Part shown: one piece after another, positions 33,187-44,410 of the stretch
Layout of the letters: the number at the start of each line of letters is the position of its first letter
How positions within the stretch are numbered: position 1 is the first letter of the stretch
Source: Bretschneidera sinensis
Lineage: Eukaryota > Streptophyta > Magnoliopsida > Brassicales > Akaniaceae
Direction: 5' to 3'
DNA: 64,000 nucleotides
Assembly (NCBI GenBank): GCA_023935145.1
Contig: CM043698.1
Span: forward strand, 80,866,001-80,930,000
Notes under the pieces: generated by a model
The model's input: only the letters and a program-made list of their open reading frames with translations
Told to the model about the DNA's origin: nothing
Databases searched by the model: none
Program-made: the position numbers and the translations under genes

Positions 33187-33639
33187 TGAGGGTTTGGAGT
33201 TTTTTTCAGTCACTTTTTATTCATGGAAAGTATGGGGAATGATGGAGAAGATTTGCATAGGAAACATCTTGATTTCCTACAAATGATGTGCCTTATTTCC
33301 CTGTAACTACGTTTTTCCTGCTAGAATTTGGAAGTCTTGATGATTTGTTTTGCCTTTGTAGAGAGAGCTCCAAAGTGAGAGAATAACATACATTTTCTGC
33401 TGTCATTTTCAATTTTACCTACTTCATTTTTTACTTTCTCCGATTTTAAGAACTTTAATAGTTGCTAAAGATATGGGGTACCATGGGCACTTATAAGCAT
33501 CGAGTAATGTTAACGATATATGAAATTATCAGAACTCGAGTATGGCTAATTCAATAGTATAAGTGGGATTATGTGCATTGCTATAGATAGAGGAATTATT
33601 TAATGGAATTTATCCTGTTAGCTATTCAAGTAGTTGAAA

Positions 33640-33850
33640 TTACCATAGAAGGACTTTGGCTAAGTGGTAAAGGCTTAATCTAAGCTTAGAGCATGTTGGT
33701 TCGCGTTTTGAGTTGGTAATGACTTGAACTTCTTTTCCACCGTTCTAATGGAAGCAAGTTTTGATATATTTTTCCCTTGGTGGGGCTTGGGTCAGGTTAT
33801 GTCTCAACCCACCCTAAGGGTGCAACTAGTGCCCCGCAACAATATTTTGT
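33640..33850 (+). mobile_element. Possible tRNA-derived SINE
   Basis: TGGCTAAGTGG near 33656 fits the Pol III A box (TRGYNNARNNGG), and GGTTCGCG near 33698 fits the start of a B box (GGTTCGANNCC), with 40-bp spacing suitable for a tRNA-type promoter. The following ~150 bp are GC-richer than the surroundings, with pyrimidine-rich CCCACCCTAAGGGTGC. I see no clear target duplication. It could be an old SINE or a tRNA-related fragment. Confidence 0.45.
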
Positions 33851-33867
33851 AAAGGAAAATAATTATG

Positions 33868-34190
33868 CATATTAGGTTAGCACTTACTTTTCCTATGTTA
33901 GATTAAATTTTGGGATTATTTCAATATGTTAGTTTATATTTTGTTGTTAGTTTATCATTAAGCATTATTTTGTATAAAAAATTAATTAAAAATTAGGTTA
34001 ATTAGCACTTAATTTTGCTATGTTAGTTTAAATTTAGGCATTATTTTGATGTTAGTTTACATTTAAGCCTTATTTTGTATATAAAAATAAAAAAAAAAAT
34101 TAGGTTAACACTAGATTTTGCTATGTTAGTTTAATTTTATGCATTACTTTGCTATGTTAGTATAGGTTTTACTATGTTTGTTTAATACTA
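33868..34190. repeat. Degenerate tandem repeat
   Basis: Three to four imperfect copies of a ~110-bp unit built from TTAGGTTAGCACTTA, TTTGCTATGTTAGTTTA and GGCATTATTTTG words. AT-rich, without coding signal. Confidence 0.7.
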
Positions 34191-34504
34191 TCAAGTTAGA
34201 TAAATATTAAGCTAATTTGTGAATTATAATTATAAGACAAAGATTTTTCTAAGTTAATTGTAGTTCTTTAATTTTGATAATAAATAAGGGTTTATTTGGT
34301 GGATAAATGTATATAACGGATGGGTTAAATAATTGATTGGATTTGGTTGGACTGAGATTGAATTGAATTTTGTAGGTTCTTTTAACATATGGAAATTTTG
34401 AGAAAGTCCGAAAAATAGGTGAAACTATGTCGAATTTTATGCAGAATTTTCTCTTAATATTCCTTGATTTCTCTTATATATATTCTTTATTTGCATATAT
34501 CATG

Positions 34505-36000
34505 TGATGAGAGTCATAAAATGCATCTAAACAGTACTTAATTGTTAGCATTTTAGGGTTGATCGAGGTTGGAATTACACTTTTATACCTTAATAACTCT
34601 AAAGTGTTATTTTTGAATCGTTGACTTATTTCAGTGCATTTTCAGGTACTTTGAGCTTAAAAAAGAGATAGAAAAGCTATAATCATTTTAAACACGAAGC
34701 TTCAATGAATACTCAAGTGAGCTAATGGTCGCGGAAGAGCCAAGATGAAGAGAAACTAAGAAAGGAGATTTATTAAATTGCCAGAATTGCCCGTACAGAT
34801 CAATCATCTTTGAAAATTAAACGGTATTGATGCAAGAAGAGCCAGAAGATGATCCATATATGCTTAGAAAGATCCGGAAGTTTATTTTCTGGAGAATTTT
34901 ACGGCTTGTAAAAATGATTTTTCTAGAGAAAGTTATGGCAGTTTTAGTAGACAAAGGTCAGGCTTTGCGGGCTGTGCAGGATTTCAGCGTGATTTTGGGC
35001 TTAAATCCCACATCCACATCGGTTGGAAAACACATTTCTATATCCCACATCCCACATCAGAGTGGAAACACATTGCACTCGTGGTATTTCCCTATAAAAG
35101 GCCTACTCCACTTAAGCTTTGAGGCATGAATCGGAGCTCATCTGAAATCATCATAGAGTGAATCCAGAGGGCCTTTAGGAGCAATCCAGATGGCCTTTAG
35201 GACGAATCCGAAGTATAATTTGGGAGGGAAAGCTGAGGAATCGCCGAAGCTTTTGCTGCCAAGGAGAAGATGATCATTGAGAGGCCAGAGGCAACTCAAG
35301 GAAGCATGAGCCCCATGGTCGGCTAGTCTCCAAGCAAGGCGAAGATATGAATCCCTAGGTGTAGTTGTTCTTATTTTTATTTATTTGATTCAGTTGTAGT
35401 TTGATATTATTTTCATTAAATATTGTTATGTTTTATTCTTTAATTTAATTAGTAGATTTCTTATTAGTCTGGTGATTGCATGCTTCTTTTCCATATAAGT
35501 CTAGTCATGCTTTTCTTATGTGTATCTGTTTGGGTGTGATTGAATCCGGTAGATCTCTTTTATAGATTTGTCCATTGCTGCAGTATTGTCGTTTAGATAT
35601 ACCATCGTCTTTTGATAATTTATAAGTTAGGTCATGTGTGCTTGAAAGTAAAGAATAATTCATATCAATTATATTAGGGTTTATACATGCGCTTTAATTG
35701 AATATTTTCCGATTGCCTGTTTGGGATGTGAAACTTGCAATCGAGATAAAAACAACTGAATAAAGTTAGGATTAGGGCAACGAACCTAGGGAGGATTTTC
35801 GGAACCTTGTTGTTTCTTTATTATACTATCCATCAATTATTTACACAATTTCCATACAATCAACAAATCAGATTTTGTCACTTTAACTTTTATCGTTTGT
35901 GTTGAGATTCATACCTTCTTTTGTAATTAACTTGTTTCCCTGTGGAATCGACACCCCAAAACTGTACTACAACTACCGCGTTATGTTTTGGACATAATCA
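34505..36000 (+). repeat. LTR 1 of the TR-GAG array
   Basis: Begins TGATGAGAGTC and ends ATAATCA. TATA box TATAAAAG at 35093. Upstream lie two copies of an ATCCCACATC-type word. LTR1 differs from LTR2 mainly in the first ~420 bp (about a dozen sites) and is almost identical to it over the remaining ~1 kb. Confidence 0.95.
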
Positions 36001-36003
36001 AAT

Positions 36004-36026
36004 TTTGGCACCGTTGCCGGGGAAAC
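36004..36026 (+). other. Primer-binding site, tRNA-Asp (unit 1)
   Basis: TGGCACCGTTGCCGGGGA, four bases past the LTR end, complements the tRNA-Asp 3' end with one mismatch. The identical site recurs in unit 2 at about 40956-40978. Confidence 0.9.
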
Positions 36027-36214
36027 GCGCTTAAGTACAAGGAAGATTGTCAACTTTTGACATGATGGTAGAAGAACTGTGAATAGTTTTTCTTTTCAGC
36101 AGTTTGTAAAGGCGATAATTTTGTTCCCTCTTTTAGCTTGCTGCATTAATTTTATTTTATTTTATCTTATTCTTTCTTTTTATAGTAATTTTTTTCATTA
36201 TTTTGTTACCTTGA

Positions 36215-37796
36215 ATGCAAAGACATAGAGATGCTTGTAGGCTTGTGCTAGACTCAGAGTTCAATTCATTTCTAAATCCTTTATTTGATAGTCCATCTAG
36301 TCTCGAAGAAATGAGTGAACATAAATATCAACCCCCTAGGACCCTTCAGGATTACCTCAACCCTACACGCACAGCCACACCATCATGCATCATATTTCTA
36401 GCCAATACTCGCCCATTAGAGTTTAAAACAAGGATGACATTGTGAGGCTTAAGTTCTTTCCTTTCGCTTTGAAGGTTAGAGCTAAGAGTTGGCTATACTC
36501 ACTTAGACCACGATCTATTGGTTCGTGGACTGAGATGACTCGGATGTTTTTTAATAAATACTTTCCCCAACATAAGACCAATGCTTTAAAAAGGCAAATC
36601 TCCACCTTTGCACAAAAGGACAGCGAGACTTTGTATCATTCTTGGGAGAGATTTAAAGAGTTATTGAGTATGTGCCCTCACCATGGGTATGAGAGTTGGC
36701 GCTTAGTGAGCTATTTTTATGAGGGACTTACATACAGAGAGCGCCAATTTGTAGAGATGATGTGTAATGGTGAGTTTTTAGAGAAAGATCCTGATGATGC
36801 CATAGAGTACCTCAATGAGCTTGTTGAAAAAAGCTCACACTTGGACTGGACCAAGTGCTACTGAAAGCACAAATAGGTCACGACCTATAGGGCACCCAAA
36901 TGGTGGTGGAATTTACCATCTTAGGGAAGAGGATAACCTTAGAGCCAAGGTCGAGATGCTCACTAGGGAGCTCGATGAGTTAAAGACTAAAAGCTTAAAG
37001 GCAACACACGTAGCTAATAATGCAAAATCTTTTGAACCATGTTTTGTGTGTGGTGGGGTAGATCATCTCGCCCAAGAGTGTCCCACATTGGTTGAGATGA
37101 GAGGGATGTATAAGGAACAATGTAATGCCATAGGCATGTACAAGAAGCCTTTGACACCCTTCTCTGATACTTATAATCCGAGATGGCGAAATCACCCTAA
37201 TTTCAACTGGAAGTCTAAAAACCAGCAGCTTGCACAAACCACTGCACCATATCATGCACCTGTGTCTTCTAGGAGTTCTTTAGAAGACACTTTACATGCT
37301 TTTATTGAGGCACAGGGTAAGACTAATAAAAGACATGAATCATTAATTGTGCAGGTTGTTGAAGAACATAAAGAGATAAAGAGCCAAGTGTCCAAGTTGA
37401 TGAGCTACTTGAGTGTGACTGAGCGAGGTAAGTTCCCTTCTCAAGCTTAGTCCACACCCCATGGTCAGCACCTAGCACAAAAGAATTTGAAGGAGGTGAA
37501 TACCATTGAGACACTGAGGGGTAAGGCATTACGCATCCCAACAACGGAAAAATCAGAGGATGTGGATGAAAGCCATCAAGCACAAGCATACATGATTGAC
37601 TCATTCATGGAAAAGGTCCAGCACCTTAATCCATTTGAGTCCACCCTCATCCATGGCTTCACCAAAGCATACATCGAGCCAGAATTTACGGATGTTACTG
37701 ATGACATCCTTGAGGCCCCCCAAAAGCATAGAAGTACCAAATTTGGCAATGAAGCAGTGGTGGATGCATTCAATCTATGTTTTTCAAGGAAGGAAT
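36215..37796 (+). pseudogene. gag of TR-GAG unit 1, frameshifted
   Basis: Four open stretches in different frames make up one gag: N-terminus (36215-36445, ending at a deletion/frameshift), capsid (36442-36864) with LKFFPFALKVRAKSWLYSL, FFNKYFPQHKTN and FVEMMCNGEFL blocks of the plant retrotransposon gag domain, nucleocapsid (36815-37450) with a perfect C-x2-C-x4-H-x4-C knuckle (CFVCGGVDHLAQEC), and a tail (37487-37798). About 50 residues expected between the first two stretches appear deleted. The tail resembles the post-protease tail of the Athila-like element at 12604. Gag cannot be translated as one protein. Confidence 0.85.
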
Positions 37797-37800
37797 AAGA

Positions 37801-38080
37801 GCGTCTGACTGAAGACATAAAATTTAGCGTTCATGGGAGGCAGCCCACAACGTATCCTTTTATTTTTATTATTTTTCGTATTTCTTTTTTCTCTTGTTTA
37901 TTATTATTATCTTGTTGTTTTCCAGTTTTACTTTCGCATTTGTTTTTCAGGGACAAAAATACGAAACAGTTCAAATGGTGGAGCACAATTTTCAGCTTCT
38001 GTGCACCTTTGGCTACAAGGGGAGTTTCCTTTACTCTTTCTTTTACATTGAGGTCAATGCAATTTTTAAGTTGGGGGTGG
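37801..38080 (+). other. 3' cassette of TR-GAG unit 1
   Basis: A conserved box (TTAGCGTTCATGGGAGGCA near 37824) is followed by a 99-nt U-rich intron-like stretch from GTATCC (37852) to TTTTTCAG (37950), a 6-bp hairpin CATTGA-GG-TCAATG (38046-38059) and AAGTTGGGGGTGG (38068-38080). Order and spacing match the Athila-like element at 13340-13640. Whether the stretch is spliced is not known. The same cassette in unit 2 is at about 42753-43032. Confidence 0.6.
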
Positions 38081-39422
38081 AGGAAATACATCTCTTTGTT
38101 TCCATTTTCTTTATTTCCATACATTTTTCTTTTTCCATTGAACTGCTTGGTGTCATTTTCCCTCTCTTTTTGTTTTAAGCATGCTTTGTGATTGCCTTGG
38201 AGTTAATTCACATGTCAATGATATAAACTTAATTGAGATAGCAGATAACATTTAGAAGGAGTTAAATTTAGTTTATGTTTGAAATTAATTTAAATATCAA
38301 TCTTCATTTGGTTTGAGACTCTAGTTTGTGGTAAGATTGTATGATTAGTCTATAACATCTAGAGAAATTTTATATGTAATTATTTTGTGAATATTTTTGC
38401 GGTCTCAACAAGCTCTAGAACTTACTTGATAATCACTTGAGGCGAATTCCTAGAATGCACACTACTTAGGATATAATATAGGCTATTTTTGAATCGTTTG
38501 AGCCTTTCAAACCTACCATTGCTATATTTATCACTAGTCACCTATTTGAGCATTTTTCTTGAAAAGAAAAATTGTTGTTTCTTTCGATAAACCATTTACT
38601 TACCTTTATGAGCTTAAAAATATTTTTATCCTTACTTTTCTTTTAAAAGAACTTAGTTATATACATGTTGTGAGAAGTACTTAAAAGGAGTAACGTTGGA
38701 AATATGAAAAAATATCACTACCGTAACCCAAGTACATTAAAGAAGATAAGTTGGGGGTTGTGGAAAAGAAAAGAAAAAAAAATGAAAAAGAAGGTGAATG
38801 GTTATGTGCCAAAAAAAATCAATTATGGCAAAGAGAGAAGAAAGAAAAGAAAAGAAAAAATGGTGATTTGTTGAAAGGAATGCTTGAAAAATGGTTTAAA
38901 AAGTTGGGTGTTGAAGTAAGGTTATCCAGTGCTTAAAGAGTTGTGTTCAAAACGAAGAGATTAAGTTCTTCTACTTGTTGAATCCTTCCCGTTCTTTCTT
39001 AACCTTTACCTTAGCCTAACGTTACAAGCTTATTAAAGACCTTTCGATCCAATGTAGTGTGATTTTTCTACAATAGTGGAGAGTGATTTGAAAGTGAGCC
39101 TATGGAGCTTGTTTTTGTGATTGATGTCACGCAATTTATTATGTTTTTAGAGGCCAAGACTTGTATTCATGAATGTTATGCATAAAATAATCCGGATGTT
39201 CGGATTAATGGTTTGTGGTAAGATGGATGTTAAGAGTCAATAACGATTTTAAGATTGATGTTTGGATTACTTTTGGACTTAGGTGAAATTTAATGATTCT
39301 ATGTGCCATATATTATGTGCAATTTTTGAGATAAAAAGTGAATTACTCTTGGTTCAACGCTAGTGTTGCTTTACTTTGTTTTTAATTCCTACCATAAAAT
39401 TCATCTCTTAGTTTCGCTTCAA

Positions 39423-39457
39423 TTGCTAGGGACTAGCAATAAGCTAGTTGGGGGTTG
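39423..39457 (+). other. Hairpin plus polypurine tract before LTR 2
   Basis: TTGCTAG-GGA-CTAGCAA (39423-39439) is a perfect 7-bp stem; six bases on, AGTTGGGGGTTG abuts LTR 2. The same module precedes LTR 3 (44376-44410). A further AAGTTGGGGGTTG without a hairpin lies at 38748. Confidence 0.85.
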
Positions 39458-40952
39458 TGATGAGAGTCATAAAATGCATCTAAACAGTGTTTAATTGTTA
39501 GCATTTTAGGGTTGATCAAGGTTGGAATTACACTTTTATACCTTAATAACTCTAAAGTGTTATTTTTGAATCGTTGACTTATTTCAGTGTATTTTCAGGT
39601 ACTTTGAGCTTAAAAAAGAGATAGAAAAGCTATCATCATTTTAAACACGAAGCTTCAATGAATACTCGAGTGAGATAATGGTCGCAGAAGAGCCAAGATG
39701 AAGAGAAACCAAGAAAGGAGATTTATTAAATTGCCAGAATTGCCCGTACAGATCAATCATCTTTGGAAATTAAACTGTATTGATGCAAGAAGAGCCAGAA
39801 GATGATCCATATATGCTTAGAAAGATCCGGAAGTCTATTTTCTGGAGAATTTCACGGCTTGTAAAAATGATTTTTCTAGAGAAAGTTATGGCAGTTTTGG
39901 TAGACAAGGTCAGGCTGTGCGGGCTGTGCAGGATTTCAGCGTGATTTTGGGCTTAAATCCCACATCCACATCGGTTGGAAAACACATTTCTATATCCCAC
40001 ATCCCACATCAGAGTGGAAACACATTGCACTCGTGGTATTTCCCTATAAAAGGCCTACTCCACTTAAGCTTTGAGGCATGAATCGGAGCTCATCTGAAAT
40101 CATCATAGAGTGAATCCAGAGGGCCTTTAGGAGCAATCCAGAGGGCCTTTAGGACGAATCCGAAGTATAATTTGGGAGGGAAAGCTGAGGAATCGCCGAA
40201 GCTTTTGCTGCCAAGGAGAAGATGATCATTGAGAGGCCAGAGGCAACTCAAGGAAGCATGAGCCCCATGGTCGGCTAGTCTCCAAGCAAGGCGAAGATAT
40301 GAATCCCTAGGTGTAGTTGTTCTTATTTTTATTTATTTGATTCAGTTGTAGTTTGATATTATTTTCATTAAATATTGTTATGTTTTATTCTTTAATTTAA
40401 TTAGTAGATTTCTTATTAGTCTGGTGATTGCATGCTTCTTTTCCATATAAGTCTAGTCATGCTTTTCTTATGTGTATCTGTTTGGGTGTGATTGAATCCG
40501 GTAGATCTCTTTTATAGATTTGTCCATTGCTGCAGTATTGTCGTTTAGATATACCATCGTCTTTTGATAATTTATAAGTTAGGTCATGTGTGCTTGAAAG
40601 TAAAGAATAATTCATATCAATTATATTAGGGTTTATACATGCGCTTTAATTGAATATTTTCCGATTGCCTGTTTGGGATGTGAAACTTGCAATCGAGATA
40701 AAAACAACTGAATAAAGTTAGGATTAGGGCAACGAACCTAGGGAGGATTTTCGGAACCTTGTTGTTTCTTTATTATACTATCCATCAATTATTTACACAA
40801 TTTCCATACAATCAACAAATCAGATTTTGTCACTTTAACTTTTATCGTTTGTGTTGAGATTCATACCTTCTTTTGTAATTAACTTGTTTCCCTGTGGAAT
40901 CGACACCCCAAAACTGTACTACAACTACCGCGTTATGTTTTGGACATAATCA
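39458..40952 (+). repeat. LTR 2 (middle) of the TR-GAG array, mosaic
   Basis: The first ~450 bp carry the variants of LTR3 (for example AAACAGTGTT, GATCAAGG, CAGTGTATT, TTTGGAAATT), and the remaining ~1 kb carry those of LTR1 (for example CTGTTTGGG versus CGGTTTGGG). The switch lies near 39920-39965. One later site (GAGGGCC near 40141) agrees with LTR3, which is explained by a private change in LTR1. TATA box near 40045. Confidence 0.9.
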
Positions 40953-40955
40953 AAT

Positions 40956-40978
40956 TTTGGCACCGTTGCCGGGGAAAC
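40956..40978 (+). other. Primer-binding site, tRNA-Asp (unit 2)
   Basis: Identical to the site of unit 1, four bases after the middle LTR. Confidence 0.9.
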
Positions 40979-41166
40979 GCGCTTAAGTACAAGGAAGATT
41001 GTCAACTTTTGACATGATGGTAGAAGAACTGTGAATAGTTTTTCTTTTCAGCAGTTTGTAAAGGCGATAATTTTGTTCCCTCTTTTAGCTTGCTGCATTA
41101 ATTTTATTTTATTTTATCTTATTCTTTCTTTTTATAGTAATTTTTTTCATTATTTTGTTACCTTGA

Positions 41167-42748
41167 ATGCAAAGACATAGAGATGCTTGTAGGCTTGTGC
41201 TAGACTCAGAGTTCAATTCATTTCTAAATCCTTTATTTGATAGTCCATCTAGTCTCGAAGAAATGAGTGAACATAAATATCAACCCCCTAGGACCCTTCA
41301 GGATTACCTCAACCCTACACGCACAGCCACACCATCATGCATCATATTTCTAGCCAATACTCGCCCATTAGAGTTTAAAACAAGGATGACATTGTGAGGC
41401 TTAAGTTCTTTCCTTTCGCTTTGAAGGTTAGAGCTAAGAGTTGGCTATACTCACTTAGACCACGATCTATTGGTTCGTGGACTGAGATGACTCGGATGTT
41501 TTTTAATAAATACTTTCCCCAACATAAGACCAATGCTTTAAAAAGGCAAATCTCCACCTTTGCACAAAAGGACAGCGAGACTTTGTATCATTCTTGGGAG
41601 AGATTTAAAGAGTTATTGAGTATGTGCCCTCACCATGGGTATGAGAGTTGGCGCTTAGTGAGCTATTTTTATGAGGGACTTACATACAGAGAGCGCCAAT
41701 TTGTAGAGATGATGTGTAATGGTGAGTTTTTAGAGAAAGATCCTGATGATGCCATAGAGTACCTCAATGAGCTTGTTGAAAAAAGCTCACACTTGGACTG
41801 GACCAAGTGCTACTGAAAGCACAAATAGGTCACGACCTATAGGGCACCCAAATGGTGGTGGAATTTACCATCTTAGGGAAGAGGATAACCTTAGAGCCAA
41901 GGTCGAGATGCTCACTAGGGAGCTCGATGAGTTAAAGACTAAAAGCTTAAAGGCAACACACGTAGCTAATAATGCAAAATCTTTTGAACCATGTTTTGTG
42001 TGTGGTGGGGTATATCATCTCGCCCAAGAGTGTCCCACATTGGTTGAGATGAGAGGGATGTATAAGGAACAATGTAATGCCATAGGCATGTACAAGAAGC
42101 CTTTGACACCCTTCTCTGATACTTATAATCCGAGATGGCGAAATCACCCTAATTTCAACTGGAAGTCTAAAAACCAGCAGCTTGCACAAACCACTGCACC
42201 ATATCATGCACCTGTGTCTTCTAGGAGTTCTTTAGAAGACACTTTACATGCTTTTATTGAGGCACAGGGTAAGACTAATAAAAGACATGAATCATTAATT
42301 GTGCAGGTTGTTGAAGAACATAAAGAGATAAAGAGCCAAGTGTCCAAGTTGATGAGCTACTTGAGTGTGACTGAGCGAGGTAAGTTCCCTTCTCAAGCTT
42401 AGTCCACACCCCATGGTCAGCACCTAGCACAAAAGAATTTGAAGGAGGTGAATACCATTGAGACACTGAGGGGTAAGGCATTACGCATCCCAACAACGGA
42501 AAAATCAGAGGATGTGGATGAAAGCCATCAAGCACAAGCATACATGATTGACTCATTCATGGAAAAGGTCCAGCACCTTAATCCATTTGAGTCCACCCTC
42601 ATCCATGGCTTCACCAAAGCATACATCGAGCCAGAATTTACGGATGTTACTGATGACATCCTTGAGGCCCCCCAAAAGCATAGAAGTACCAAATTTGGCA
42701 ATGAAGCAGTGGTGGATGCATTCAATCTATGTTTTTCAAGGAAGGAAT
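41167..42748 (+). pseudogene. gag of TR-GAG unit 2, frameshifted
   Basis: An almost exact copy of the gag at 36215 with the same frame breaks. The one coding difference I found is in the zinc knuckle, where GVDHLA of unit 1 reads GVYHLA here (near 42012); the C, C, H and C ligands are unchanged. Identical lesions show the duplication followed the gag decay. Confidence 0.85.
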
Positions 42749-44410
42749 AAGAGCGTCTGACTGAAGACATAAAATTTAGCGTTCATGGGAGGCAGCCCAC
42801 AACGTATCCTTTTATTTTTATTATTTTTCGTATTTCTTTTTTCTCTTGTTTATTATTATTATCTTGTTGTTTTCCAGTTTTACTTTCGCATTTGTTTTTC
42901 AGGGACAAAAATACGAAACAGTTCAAATGGTGGAGCACAATTTTCAGCTTCTGTGCACCTTTGGCTACAAGGGGAGTTTCCTTTACTCTTTCTTTTACAT
43001 TGAGGTCAATGCAATTTTTAAGTTGGGGGTGGAGGAAATACATCTCTTTGTTTCCATTTTCTTTATTTCCATACATTTTTCTTTTTCCATTGAACTGCTT
43101 GGTGTCATTTTCCCTCTCTTTTTGTTTTAAGCATGCTTTGTGATTGCCTTGGAGTTAATTCACATGTCAATGATATAAACTTAATTGAGATAGCAGATAA
43201 CATTTAGAAGGAGTTAAATTTAGTTTATGTTTGAAATTAATTTAAATATCAATCTTCATTTGGTTTGAGACTCTAGTTTGTGGTAAGATTGTATGATTAG
43301 TCTATAACATCTAGAGAAATTTTATATGTAATTATTTTGTGAATATTTTTGCGGTCTCAACAAGCTCTAGAACTTACTTGATAATCACTTGAGGCGAATT
43401 CCTAGAATGCACACTACTTAGGATATAATATAGGCTATTTTTGAATCGTTTGAGCCTTTCAAACCTACCATTGCTATATTTATCACTAGTCACCTATTTG
43501 AGCATTTTTCTTGAAAAGAAAAATTGTTGTTTCTTTCGATAAACCATTTACTTACCTTTATGAGCTTAAAAATATTTTTATCCTTACTTTTCTTTTAAAA
43601 GAACTTAGTTATATACATGTTGTGAGAAGTACTTAAAAGGAGTAACGTTGGAAATATGAAAAAATATCACTACCGTAACCCAAGTACATTAAAGAAGATA
43701 AGTTGGGGGTTGTGGAAAAGAAAAGAAAAAAAAATGAAAAAGAAGGTGAATGGTTATGTGCCAAAAAAAAATCAATTATGGCAAAGAGAGAAGAAAGAAA
43801 AGAAAAGAAAAAATGGTGATTTGTTGAAAGGAATGCTTGAAAAATGGTTTAAAAAGTTGGGTGTTGAAGTAAGGTTATCCAGTGCTTAAAGAGTTGTGTT
43901 CAAAACGAAGAGATTAAGTTCTTCTACTTGTTGAATCCTTCCCGTTCTTTCTTAACCTTTACCTTAGCCTAACGTTACAAGCTTATTAAAGACCTTTCGA
44001 TCCAATGTAGTGTGATTTTTCTACAATAGTGGAGAGTGATTTGAAAGTGAGCCTATGGAGCTTGTTTTTGTGATTGATGTCACGCAATTTATTATGTTTT
44101 TAGAGGCCAAGACTTGTATTCATGAATGTTATGCATAAAATAATCCGGATGTTCGGATTAATGGTTTGTGGTAAGATGGATGTTAAGAGTCAATAACGAT
44201 TTTAAGATTGATGTTTGGATTACTTTTGGACTTAGGTGAAATTTAATGATTCTATGTGCCATATATTATGTGCAATTTTTGAGATAAAAAGTGAATTACT
44301 CTTGGTTCAACGCTAGTGTTGCTTTACTTTGTTTTTAATTCCTACCATAAAATTCATCTCTTAGTTTCGCTTCAATTGCTAGGGACTAGCAATAAGCTAG
44401 TTGGGGGTTG

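Noticed and set aside
37831..38191. Overlapping frames after the TR-GAG gag (K/N-rich minus, F-rich plus)
   Set aside because: They run through the U-rich intron-like stretch; biased composition and no conservation of a protein.
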